Origin: JALGVA01 sp964617715
GTDB taxonomy: Bacteria; Armatimonadota; Zipacnadia; Zipacnadales; UBA5352
Direction: 5' to 3'
DNA: 11,401 nucleotides
NCBI GenBank assembly: GCA_964617715.1
Contig: CAZTZN010000155.1
Span: 1-11,401, forward strand
In this document: one piece after another, positions 6,076 to 11,401 of the stretch
Numbering within the stretch: position 1 is the stretch's first letter
How the letters are laid out: every line of letters starts with the position of its first letter
The notes under the pieces: generated by a model
What the model saw: only the letters and a program-made list of their open reading frames with translations
Databases searched by the model: none
Told to the model about the DNA's origin: nothing
Translations under genes and position numbers: made by a program

Positions 6076-8448
6076 TCAACTGTGGAGTATCCGCGCAAGT
6101 GCGTTCAGCCACACCTCAGCCATCGCGGCAATCGACAGCGCCATCAGCCCGGTCCCCCCCGCCTGGATCTCAAGCCTGGGATCATCGTCGGTCGTGCCCA
6201 GCCGGATCGGCTCCACGCCGTGCTCGCGCATCAGTGCCTCGAACTGCTCCTCGCGACCCGCCCGCACCTCTACCACGAAGCCGCTTGACTCGCTGAAGAG
6301 CGCCCTGTCCGTGCGCAGGCCCCCCAACGCCAGCGTGATGTCCACGAGCGCGCCCACATCACCGCGCCCGAACGGCCCCATACACATCTCCGCCAGCGCG
6401 ACGGCGAGCCCACCGTCCGAGATGTCCTGACAGGCGGCCACCAGCCCGGCGTCGATGGCGTCGGTGATGGCGTAGATGCGCGCCCGCTCGGCCGCCCAGT
6501 CGATCTGCGGCACGTTGCGCCCCAGCCCCAGCCCCAGCGCCTCGTAGTAGGCGGAGCCGCCAAGTTCATCCTTGCGCTCGCCGAGCAGGTAGATGGCGTC
6601 GCCCGCCTGCTTGAACTGCACCGTGACGGCCTTGCCGAAGTCGTCCATGACGCCCACGCAGGCGACGATCGCCGACGGCGCCACCGAGCTGCCACTGGCG
6701 GACTCGTTGTACAGGCTCACGTTGCCCGAGATGACCGGGACCGGCACGTTCTCGTAGCCTTTGAGCCACAGATGCGTGGCGGCGTCGGCCACGCCCCGCA
6801 CGCCCTGGCGGAACTCCCAGAACTGCTCGGGCTTCTCGGGGTTGCCGAAGTTCAGGCAGTCGGTAAGCGCCGACGGCACCGCCCCCACCGCGGCCACGTT
6901 GCGCATGGCCTCGGCGACCGCGTTGGCGCCCGCCCAGTAGGGATCGATGCGCCCGTACTTCGGGTTGCCGTCCACCGACAGCGCCGCCGCGGCGCGGCAG
7001 CCCGGCAGCGGCCGCACCACCCCCGCACCCGCTTCCCCCGGGCGCAGCAGCGCGTTGCCCTGCACCTCCGAGTCGTAGGCGCGGTAAATGTACTCGCGCG
7101 AGCACACATTGCGGCTGCCCAGCACGGTCAGCAGCGCCGCGCCCAGGTCCGCGGGCTCCTCGAACTCCGGCTCCACGCCGGTGTACTCGCGCGGACGCTC
7201 CTCGCGATCGTAGATGACCCCGCTGGTCACTACCCGCACCGGCGCCTGGATGACGATCTTGCCGTCGTAGCGCACCGTGTACATCTCGTCCTCGGTGATG
7301 CGCCCGATGATCCTGGCGCAGGCCCCCTCATAGACGTTGGGCAGGTCCCAGTCACTGTTGTAAATCTCCAGCACCTCATCGGCGAAGCGCTCGGGCACGG
7401 CCACCACGTAGCGCTCCTGGGTCTCGGCGCACATGATGGTCTCGGGCAGCAGGCCGTCGAGGCCCACATGTACGGCCTTGAGGTCGATGTCGATGCCGAA
7501 GCCGTCACCCGCCGCCGTGATCTCCGAACTCCCGCAGGCGAAGCCGCCGCCCCCGATGTCCTTCATGCCGATGGCGATGCCCAGCTCGCGGGCGCGATCG
7601 CGGACGGCCTCGTTGGCTTTGCGCATGGCCAGCACGTTCTTGAGGAACGGGTCGGGCACCTGGACGGCTCCGCGGTCCTCGGCCTGCTCCTCCTCATCGA
7701 GGATCTTGCTGGCGAAGGCCGAGCCGCCGAAGCCCGAGTCGTCGGTGGGCTTGCCCACCAGGATCAGCACGTAGGGCTCGTCATGCGCCTCCGGCGGCAC
7801 GGCCGAGTGGATGATCTCATCCTCGGCGACGATCCCCACCGCGACCACGTTGACCAGACAGTTGTCGTCGAAGGTCTCGTCGAAGTAGACATCGCCCCCC
7901 AGGTTGGGCACGCCCAGGGCGTTCCCGTATTGCCAGATGCCGTCAACCACGCCGGCGACGATCCAGCGGGTGCGGTCGGCGTTCTCGCCCTCGGGGTCGC
8001 CGAAGCGGAGCGGGTCGGCGGTGCCGAAGACGCGCGCGCCCATGCAGTCAACATCGCGGACGATGCCGCCGATGCCGGTGGCCGCGCCTTCGTTGGGCAG
8101 CACCTGCGAGGGGTGATTGTGGCTCTCGTGGGCGATCACGATGCCCCAGCGCCGCCCCTCATGCTCGGTGAAGAACACGATCCCTGCGTCCTCCTGCGGG
8201 CCGAGGATCACGTTAGGGGCATCGTTGGGCAGCAGCCTGAGCGAACTGCGGCTGCTCTTGTAGGAGCAGTGCTCGCTCCACTCCACGTTGAAGACATGCA
8301 GCTCGACGAGGGTGGGGTCGCGCCCGATCAGCTCGGCGATGCGGCGCGCTTCGCCCACGGTCAGCCCGATGCCGTGCTCGCGCATCAGGCCCTCCAGCTC
8401 TTCGTCGCTGAGCTGCGAGACGGCTACCTGTCGGTCCTCAAGCTCCAT
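6076..8448 (-). CDS. purL: Phosphoribosylformylglycinamidine synthase subunit PurL (small type)
   Basis: A 790-residue small-type PurL, the synthetase subunit that converts FGAR, ATP and glutamine-derived ammonia to FGAM in purine biosynthesis; it normally acts in the cytoplasm with PurQ and PurS, neither of which is in this window. The family signatures are clear: VEWSEHCSYKSSR (55-67) with the proposed catalytic His60, HESHNHPSQVLPNEGAATG (107-125), DDSGFGGSAFASKIL (236-250), MKDIGGGGFACGSSE (295-309), DCLNFGNPEKPE (530-541), VISGNVSLYNES (572-583) and CQDISDGGLAVALAE (673-687). The two AIRS-like halves are both intact and the length is close to the usual 720-790. The ATG at 8448 has AGGAG 7 nt upstream, and a plausible promoter lies 57-86 bp before it. 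It is the first gene of the leftward operon and is followed after 19 bp by a polyol dehydrogenase gene, an unusual partner for purine synthesis. Confidence 0.97.
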   Translation of the reverse strand: MELEDRQVAVSQLSDEELEGLMREHGIGLTVGEARRIAELIGRDPTLVELHVFNVEWSEHCSYKSSRSSLRLLPNDAPNVILGPQEDAGIVFFTEHEGRRWGIVIAHESHNHPSQVLPNEGAATGIGGIVRDVDCMGARVFGTADPLRFGDPEGENADRTRWIVAGVVDGIWQYGNALGVPNLGGDVYFDETFDDNCLVNVVAVGIVAEDEIIHSAVPPEAHDEPYVLILVGKPTDDSGFGGSAFASKILDEEEQAEDRGAVQVPDPFLKNVLAMRKANEAVRDRARELGIAIGMKDIGGGGFACGSSEITAAGDGFGIDIDLKAVHVGLDGLLPETIMCAETQERYVVAVPERFADEVLEIYNSDWDLPNVYEGACARIIGRITEDEMYTVRYDGKIVIQAPVRVVTSGVIYDREERPREYTGVEPEFEEPADLGAALLTVLGSRNVCSREYIYRAYDSEVQGNALLRPGEAGAGVVRPLPGCRAAAALSVDGNPKYGRIDPYWAGANAVAEAMRNVAAVGAVPSALTDCLNFGNPEKPEQFWEFRQGVRGVADAATHLWLKGYENVPVPVISGNVSLYNESASGSSVAPSAIVACVGVMDDFGKAVTVQFKQAGDAIYLLGERKDELGGSAYYEALGLGLGRNVPQIDWAAERARIYAITDAIDAGLVAACQDISDGGLAVALAEMCMGPFGRGDVGALVDITLALGGLRTDRALFSESSGFVVEVRAGREEQFEALMREHGVEPIRLGTTDDDPRLEIQAGGTGLMALSIAAMAEVWLNALARILHS

Positions 8449-8504
8449 CAGTGCTCTCCTTGTCGGTCAATGACCGCCTGCGTCGTGCGCTGCGCGGAGG
8501 CCGC

Positions 8505-8534
8505 ATGATACACCATCTTCGGCTCTGCTGTCGC
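8505..8534 (-). promoter_or_regulatory. Putative sigma70-like promoter of purL
   Basis: On the minus strand, GCGACA (8529-8534; four of six bases match TTGACA) is followed after 18 bp by TATCAT (8505-8510; five of six match TATAAT). The start of transcription would be near 8498, leaving a leader of about 50 nt that includes the purL ribosome binding site. It is one of the few AT-richer spots in this GC-rich stretch. It is recognised by eye only. Confidence 0.4.
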
Positions 8535-8543
8535 CCCGCGCAC

Positions 8544-8578
8544 GGCCGGTCGGCCCGGGCGCGCCGACCTCACCGGCC
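8544..8578 (-). terminator. GC-rich hairpin after the HEPN-MNT modules, possible terminator
   Basis: GGCCGGT (8544-8550) and ACCGGCC (8572-8578) form a perfect 7-bp stem. An alternative overlapping stem pairs GGTCGGC (8548-8554) with GCCGACC (8563-8569). The hairpin begins 4 nt beyond the stop of the last nucleotidyltransferase gene (stop 8583-8585). No T-run follows on the minus strand, so if it terminates transcription it is not a classic intrinsic terminator. Confidence 0.35.
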
Positions 8579-8582
8579 ATCC

Positions 8583-8906
8583 TCACACAATCCGCTTCCC
8601 GGTCTTGATGACGTGCTCCGCGAAGCTCCCCTTCGGCGGGTCGTGCAGCGCCCACTCCGGGAAGAAGTGGGGCTCGAGTTCCAGCCCTTCGGCCAGCCGC
8701 AGGGCGGTCATGAGACGGACCCGGTCCATCAACCTCATGTCCTCGATCCCGGGCGAGAAGATGGCCAGGTCAACGTCGCTGTAGTCGTGCGTCGCGCCGG
8801 TGAGTTGCGACCCGAACAGGTACACGGCCGAAACCTGCAGTCGCCGCCGCAGGAACGCGATCGCACTGTCGATCACTTCGCGCAATCGAGCCTGCTCAAC
8901 AGCCAT
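8583..8906 (-). CDS. Minimal nucleotidyltransferase (MNT) of tandem HEPN-MNT module 1
   Basis: A 107-residue single-domain nucleotidyltransferase of the pol-beta superfamily (NTP_transf_2-like). The motif GS-x10-DxD is exact: Gly32-Ser33, then Asp44 and Asp46 (FGSQ ... DYSDVDLAIF). A third acidic position is likely in LELEPHFF (75-82). In characterised HEPN-MNT pairs of the MntA-HepT kind, the nucleotidyltransferase acts as antitoxin by adding AMP to the HEPN toxin; that role here is inferred. The start is the ATG at 8906, with GGGGAGG 7 nt upstream inside the end of the HEPN gene, giving a 34-nt overlap and probable translational coupling. Codons 76-106 are identical base for base to the second nucleotidyltransferase gene at 9284, while only about half of residues 1-76 match. 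It is the last gene of the module and is followed by a hairpin. Confidence 0.9.
   Translation of the reverse strand: MAVEQARLREVIDSAIAFLRRRLQVSAVYLFGSQLTGATHDYSDVDLAIFSPGIEDMRLMDRVRLMTALRLAEGLELEPHFFPEWALHDPPKGSFAEHVIKTGKRIV
8590..8681 (-). repeat. 92-bp perfect direct repeat, copy 1 (3' part of MNT 1)
   Basis: Every base matches the copy at 9291-9382. It covers codons 76-106 of the nucleotidyltransferase gene, from ELEPHFFPEW through KTGKRI. Identity ends abruptly: at the left the next base gives ATT versus ATC for codon 106, and at the right codon 75 is CTG versus TTC. Synonymous sites are identical too, so the match reflects recent recombination or gene conversion and not only protein-level constraint. 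Confidence 0.95.
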
Positions 8907-9256
8907 TGCCGCACCTCCCCGGTCGCTGCCATTAGGCCCGCGGCCTCGTGCTCGGCAAGCGCCGGGGCCCCCATGTCGGGGTAGCGCACGCCAAGATAGA
9001 GCGCCGTCAGGTCGGCCAACAGTTGCTCATGGTCCGCCGAGAGATCGAGTCCCAGCAGCCTGGCCAGACGCAGAAGGTCGTGCGTACGCGGAGGCAACTC
9101 ACCGGTCTTCTCCACAAGCAGTCCCTTGACGGTCTTCTCGAGCGACTGCTGACAGGATACGGCCACGTGCCCGAAGTGACCGGTCGCCAGGAGGTCCCGG
9201 GCGGCCGCGAAGTCGTCCTCCGCAATTGCGAGCCACTTGGCCGTCTCGTCTCTCAT
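8873..9256 (-). CDS. HEPN-domain protein of tandem HEPN-MNT module 1
   Basis: A 127-residue all-helical HEPN-domain protein (PF05168-like), the toxin-side partner in HEPN-MNT pairs. Family blocks are WLAIAEDDFAAARDLL (8-23), SCQQSLEKTVKGLL (34-47), PPRTHDLLRLARLLGL (55-70) and ALYLGVRYPD (85-94). Many HEPN ribonucleases carry an R-x4-6-H motif; the only fit here, Arg20-x6-His27, is not conserved in the neighbouring HEPN protein, so active ribonuclease function cannot be claimed. The start is the ATG at 9256 with GGAG 5 nt upstream, and the gene begins 27 bp after the stop of the second nucleotidyltransferase gene. It overlaps its own nucleotidyltransferase by 34 nt. It could be a toxin neutralised by AMPylation or an inactive binding domain. 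Confidence 0.88.
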   Translation of the reverse strand: MRDETAKWLAIAEDDFAAARDLLATGHFGHVAVSCQQSLEKTVKGLLVEKTGELPPRTHDLLRLARLLGLDLSADHEQLLADLTALYLGVRYPDMGAPALAEHEAAGLMAATGEVRQWLLSRLDCAK

Positions 9257-9283
9257 GGTCGCTCCGCTTCGTCGTGTCGGCGA

Positions 9284-9607
9284 TCAGACGATCCGCTTCC
9301 CGGTCTTGATGACGTGCTCCGCGAAGCTCCCCTTCGGCGGGTCGTGCAGCGCCCACTCCGGGAAGAAGTGGGGCTCGAGTTCGAAGCCACAAGCCATCTG
9401 CAATTCAGTCGCGAGGCGCACGCGGTCCATGAACGTGAGCCGTTCCGCATCCGGGGTGAACACCGCGAGGTCGATATCGCTCCAGTCGTGCGACTCGCCC
9501 GTCGCCTGCGAACCGAAGAGCACAGTGGCGGAAATCGTGATTCGCCCACTGAGGAAGCGGACGGCGGCATCGATCATCTCGCTGACTTGAGCTGTTGGCG
9601 AAGCCAC
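9284..9607 (-). CDS. Minimal nucleotidyltransferase (MNT) of tandem HEPN-MNT module 2
   Basis: The paralogue of the gene at 8583, again 107 residues without any gap in the alignment. GS-x10-DxD is intact at the same positions (Gly32-Ser33, Asp44, Asp46; FGSQ ... DWSDIDLAVF). The start is taken as the GTG at 9607: GGAGG lies 7 nt upstream, the overlap with the HEPN gene is then 34 nt exactly as in module 1, and MASPTAQVSEMID aligns residue for residue with MAVEQARLREVID. A GTG two codons earlier (9613) sits one base from the ribosome site and is unlikely. By hand count about 40 of the first 76 residues match the paralogue, then all 31 of residues 77-107. The probable role is antitoxin, AMPylating its HEPN partner. 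Confidence 0.9.
   Translation of the reverse strand: MASPTAQVSEMIDAAVRFLSGRITISATVLFGSQATGESHDWSDIDLAVFTPDAERLTFMDRVRLATELQMACGFELEPHFFPEWALHDPPKGSFAEHVIKTGKRIV
9291..9382 (-). repeat. 92-bp perfect direct repeat, copy 2 (3' part of MNT 2)
   Basis: This copy lies 701 bp from the one at 8590-8681, in the same orientation and reading frame. Homologous recombination between the copies would delete 701 bp and leave one complete HEPN-MNT module consisting of the second HEPN gene with a full-length 107-codon nucleotidyltransferase gene. The repeat could therefore allow one-step collapse or expansion of the array. Confidence 0.95.
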
Positions 9608-10020
9608 TCGCACACCTCCTCGGTGGCGGCCAGGTACTCCTCCGCGCCCATCTCGTCTGGATCGAGAGCCTCGGCGGGCACTTCGCCGGGGTACCGGGCC
9701 ATCAGGTAGGCATTGCTCAGGTCGGCGAACAGCTTCACCTGCGACTCCGTCAGGCCCAGCCCGATCATTGAGGCCAGCCGCGGCAGTGAATGCGTGCGTG
9801 GCGGGTGTTCGCCCCGCTCAGCGACCAGAGCCTTCAGCAGCTTCTCGATGGCCTGCTGGCAGGTTATCAGCGCCCACGCGTCATGACCCAGACGCGCCAT
9901 GTCCTGGGCCACCGCGAGGTCACGGTCCGCGTACGCGACCCACTCGGCGACGTGGTCCGGAAGATCCTGCCGACCCGCGTCGTCGCCAACGCCCTTGCTA
10001 TCGTTGCCGTCTCGGGCCAT
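9574..10020 (-). CDS. HEPN-domain protein of tandem HEPN-MNT module 2
   Basis: A 148-residue HEPN-domain protein, clearly homologous to the one at 8873 but diverged. Shared blocks are EWVAYADRDLAVAQD (26-40), TCQQAIEKLLKALV (53-66), PPRTHSLPRLASMIGL (74-89) and AYLMARYPG (104-112). It has about 19 extra N-terminal residues, polar and Asp/Gly-rich (MARDGNDSKGVGDD), which look disordered and are absent from module 1. No R-x4-6-H motif is visible; the nearest, Arg43-x2-His46, has the wrong spacing. The ATG at 10020 is the only plausible start; AGGA lies 9 nt upstream and GGGG lies closer, so the ribosome site is weaker than those of its neighbours. The gene starts 31 bp after the pseudopilin stop, so the modules may be read from the pseudopilin promoter as well as their own. 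Confidence 0.87.
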   Translation of the reverse strand: MARDGNDSKGVGDDAGRQDLPDHVAEWVAYADRDLAVAQDMARLGHDAWALITCQQAIEKLLKALVAERGEHPPRTHSLPRLASMIGLGLTESQVKLFADLSNAYLMARYPGEVPAEALDPDEMGAEEYLAATEEVCEWLRQQLKSAR

Positions 10021-10051
10021 GTCCCCAATCCTCGCGACACTGCCTGTTCCC

Positions 10052-10714
10052 TCAGCTTCCGCCCGGCTCCCACATGTTCAGGTCCGTCCCCACCGTCTGC
10101 TCGGGCTTGAGCGCCCTGGCGTGGCCGTCCACGAAGCCGAACACCGCCAGCTCGTTGTGCCGCGCCTTGACGCGTGACAGCCGATGCTGCACCCACGATG
10201 CCCCCGGCTGCGCCAGCGTGCTGTCGATCTCGAACAGCAGGATCGTCCGGCTGTGGTTCGGGACGTTGGTCAGCTTGCTGGTCATCGCGCCCGGACTCCA
10301 GCCGAACGCAGTGTTGTATGTCAGCCGGTAGTTCAGCCCGTAGCTGTGCGGCAGGCACGTGGCCCGCGCGGTCGCCGTCGGCGACGGATCGTTCGGGCAG
10401 ATCAGCACCTGCTCGCTCTCCATGTACGGCTGCAGCAGCACACACCAGGTGTAGCCCCGGCTGGGCGGCGGCGCGCCGCGGCTGAAAGCCGGCACCAGGC
10501 GCCGGTCGTGGTCGTCGGCGTACATCCGCGCCGCGGCCACGATCTGCCGGACATTCGACACGCAGGCGGCCCGGCGCGTCAGCTCGCGCGCCTGCGGAAA
10601 CACCGCCAGGACGATCGCCGCGAGAATGGCGATAATGGCGATGACCACCAGCACCTCGATGAGTGTGAACCCCGCCCGCCACGAGCGGCCCGCCGGCGCC
10701 GCATGAGCGTTCAT
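10052..10714 (-). CDS. Type IV/type II-like pseudopilin with H-X9-DG motif (DUF1559-type)
   Basis: A 220-residue prepilin-like protein. The class III signal is textbook: a polar leader of 15 residues with basic Arg10 and Arg13, prepilin peptidase site RAG-FTLIE at 15/16 with Glu at mature position 5, and a hydrophobic helix VLVVIAIIAILAAIVLAV (21-38). The C-terminal region has His186-x9-Asp196-Gly197 (HNELAVFGFVDGHA), the H-X9-DG motif of a pseudopilin family that is strongly expanded in Planctomycetota, Armatimonadota and relatives. It would be inserted in the cytoplasmic membrane, processed there and assembled or displayed outside. The start is the ATG at 10714 with GGGAGG about 10 nt upstream. 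A longer frame continues upstream opposite the MazG gene, but it would bury the leader peptide and is rejected. The exact role (secretion pseudopilin or surface protein) is unknown. Confidence 0.93.
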   Translation of the reverse strand: MNAHAAPAGRSWRAGFTLIEVLVVIAIIAILAAIVLAVFPQARELTRRAACVSNVRQIVAAARMYADDHDRRLVPAFSRGAPPPSRGYTWCVLLQPYMESEQVLICPNDPSPTATARATCLPHSYGLNYRLTYNTAFGWSPGAMTSKLTNVPNHSRTILLFEIDSTLAQPGASWVQHRLSRVKARHNELAVFGFVDGHARALKPEQTVGTDLNMWEPGGS

Positions 10715-10837
10715 CAGCGCATTGCCTCCCGTCCGGTGTCCTTCGCCCCGATGCGCGCGAATCCTCTGTGCGGGAGGCCCCGGCGACGGCCGGCGCGAAA
10801 TCGCCCGCAGCCTGCGCGTATGAAGGGTGGCCGGTGC
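10715..10837. other. Divergent intergenic region between pseudopilin and MazG-like gene
   Basis: This 123-bp spacer must hold the start signals of both divergent genes. I see the pseudopilin ribosome site (complement of GCCTCCC near 10725) and a weak GGTGG before the MazG-like start. I could not find a convincing -35/-10 pair on either strand. Confidence 0.4.
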
Positions 10838-11137
10838 ATGGAGATCGGGCGGTTCCAGCGGATCATCAACGAGACCTACGGCGAGCGCGACGCCGAGCGC
10901 GGGCTCGAGCGCACCTTCATGTGGCTCATCGAAGAGGTTGGGGAGCTGGCGCGCGCGCTGCGCTCGAGCGACCATCAGCGCAAGCTCGAGGAGTTCTCGG
11001 ACGTGCTGGCATGGCTGACCACCACCGCGAGCCTGGCGGGCGTGGACATGGAGGAGGCCGCGCGGCGCTTCGAGCGCGGCTGCCCCAAGTGCGGCGCGGC
11101 GCCCTGCGTATGCGTGCGCGGCGAGGGGCGGTCGTAG
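10838..11137 (+). CDS. MazG-type nucleotide pyrophosphohydrolase with C-terminal cysteine cluster
   Basis: A 99-residue single-domain MazG-like protein of the all-alpha NTP pyrophosphatase superfamily, which hydrolyses NTPs or dNTPs to NMP and pyrophosphate for pool cleaning or stress control in the cytoplasm. The magnesium-binding pattern EExxE ... ExxD is complete: Glu32-Glu33-x2-Glu36 (IEEVGE) and Glu52-x2-Asp55 (EEFSDVLAWL). The C-terminus adds CPKCGAAPCVC (82-92), a CxxC plus CxC arrangement that could bind one zinc ion. The start is the ATG at 10838, where GGTGG lies 7 nt upstream and MEIGRFQRII begins the usual first helix; an in-frame ATG at 10820 would add six residues. It is the only plus-strand gene of the window and is divergent from the pseudopilin. 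The short length matches dimeric MazG-like enzymes rather than two-domain E. coli MazG. Confidence 0.9.
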   Translation: MEIGRFQRIINETYGERDAERGLERTFMWLIEEVGELARALRSSDHQRKLEEFSDVLAWLTTTASLAGVDMEEAARRFERGCPKCGAAPCVCVRGEGRS

Positions 11138-11401
11138 GGCCGAACCGCCCCCTCTCGACGGCAGAGGCGCCGCTGGCACCCAGACGCGACATCCTTCCCA
11201 ACGACATCCGTCGCCGCTGCGCCCCATGACGCCCGCGGGCGCAGGAGGCGCTCGCGTCCCCGACGCGAGCGGCGACGGCGCTCCGGCGCGGACGCCGTGC
11301 CGACCGCCGGGAGGCGCAAGGCCGCGCCGCCACCGGCGAGGCGCGCGCAGGTCGCTGCGAAGCAGCGGACGGAGCGCGCGAGCCGGCCGCGGGCGCCCCG
11401 G
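11138..11401. other. 264 bp without a supported gene
   Basis: Very GC-rich, with open frames on both strands but no ribosome binding site with a start codon and no recognisable protein. It contains a 12-bp palindrome, CGCCCGCGGGCG (11230-11241), and the hairpin at 11249-11271. A gene could begin or end beyond the window edge. Confidence 0.5.
11249..11271 (+). terminator. Perfect 10-bp hairpin downstream of the MazG-like gene, possible terminator
   Basis: CGCTCGCGTC (11249-11258), a CCC loop and GACGCGAGCG (11262-11271) form an uninterrupted 10-bp stem. It lies 112 bp after the MazG-like stop. No T-run follows on the plus strand, so termination is unproven; it could equally serve a convergent gene beyond the edge. 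Confidence 0.35.

Noticed and set aside
6057..6098. Upstream ATG at 6098 for the zinc dehydrogenase
   Set aside because: It overlaps the purL end and adds residues with no family match; the ATG at 6056 has GGAGG at good spacing.
6772..8508. Very long plus-strand open frame opposite purL
   Set aside because: It is an antisense shadow produced by high GC and codon bias; the protein is His/Arg/Val-rich and low in complexity, and the minus strand encodes an intact, recognisable PurL.
9170..9199. Arg20-x6-His27 in the first HEPN protein as a catalytic RNase motif
   Set aside because: It is not conserved in the tandem paralogue and is in the first helical hairpin rather than the usual C-terminal helix.
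8590..9382. CRISPR array or transposon ends suggested by the 92-bp repeats
   Set aside because: There are only two copies, both within homologous coding sequence in the same frame; there are no spacers of regular size, no inverted ends and no transposase.
9608..9613. GTG at 9613 as start of the second nucleotidyltransferase
   Set aside because: It lies one base from GGAGG; the GTG at 9607 gives 7-nt spacing, the same 34-nt overlap and a gap-free alignment with the paralogue.
10715..11227. N-terminal extension of the pseudopilin frame upstream to 11227
   Set aside because: It would place some 170 residues before the prepilin peptidase site and lie opposite the MazG-like gene; the ATG at 10714 gives a normal short leader.

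Overview
The window comes from a GC-rich bacterial chromosome and is densely packed: eleven of its twelve genes lie on the minus strand and one on the plus strand. An H-X9-DG (DUF1559-type) pseudopilin, secreted BNR-repeat and PL10-like proteins, a mannitol-family/zinc-type polyol dehydrogenase pair and strong GGAGG ribosome binding sites together suggest an uncultured Armatimonadota- or Planctomycetota-like lineage. That placement is inference; the window holds no rRNA or other phylogenetic marker apart from purL.

Minus-strand genes are described in the direction of transcription, from high to low coordinates. At the right end, a divergent pair flanks a 123-bp spacer: a plus-strand MazG-type pyrophosphohydrolase with a C-terminal cysteine cluster, and a minus-strand type IV-like pseudopilin (10052-10714). 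Only 31 bp beyond the pseudopilin begins the most unusual part, two tandem HEPN-MNT toxin-antitoxin-like modules (8583-10020). Both modules have a HEPN gene followed by a minimal nucleotidyltransferase gene of exactly 107 codons, with exactly the same 34-nt gene overlap. The nucleotidyltransferases differ over their first 75 residues, yet codons 76-106 are identical over 92 consecutive bases, synonymous sites included.

A 134-bp spacer with a GC-rich hairpin and a plausible sigma70-like promoter separates the modules from a probable operon running to the left edge. Its genes are purL (purine synthesis), a zinc-dependent MDR polyol/sugar dehydrogenase, a mannitol-family polyol dehydrogenase, a probably Tat-exported BNR-repeat protein, an EpsC-type serine O-acetyltransferase with a cysteine-rich N-terminus, a 52-residue protein and a secreted pectic-acid-lyase-like (PL10-like) protein cut by the window edge. 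Gaps are 77 bp or less, and the BNR and acetyltransferase genes share one base (TGATG). The two dehydrogenases and two exported carbohydrate-related proteins suggest plant- or algal-polysaccharide/polyol use; co-transcription with purL and a cysteine-synthesis gene is unexpected.

The last 264 bp (11138-11401) have no supported gene but contain a perfect 10-bp hairpin. No tRNA, rRNA, insertion sequence or CRISPR array was seen.
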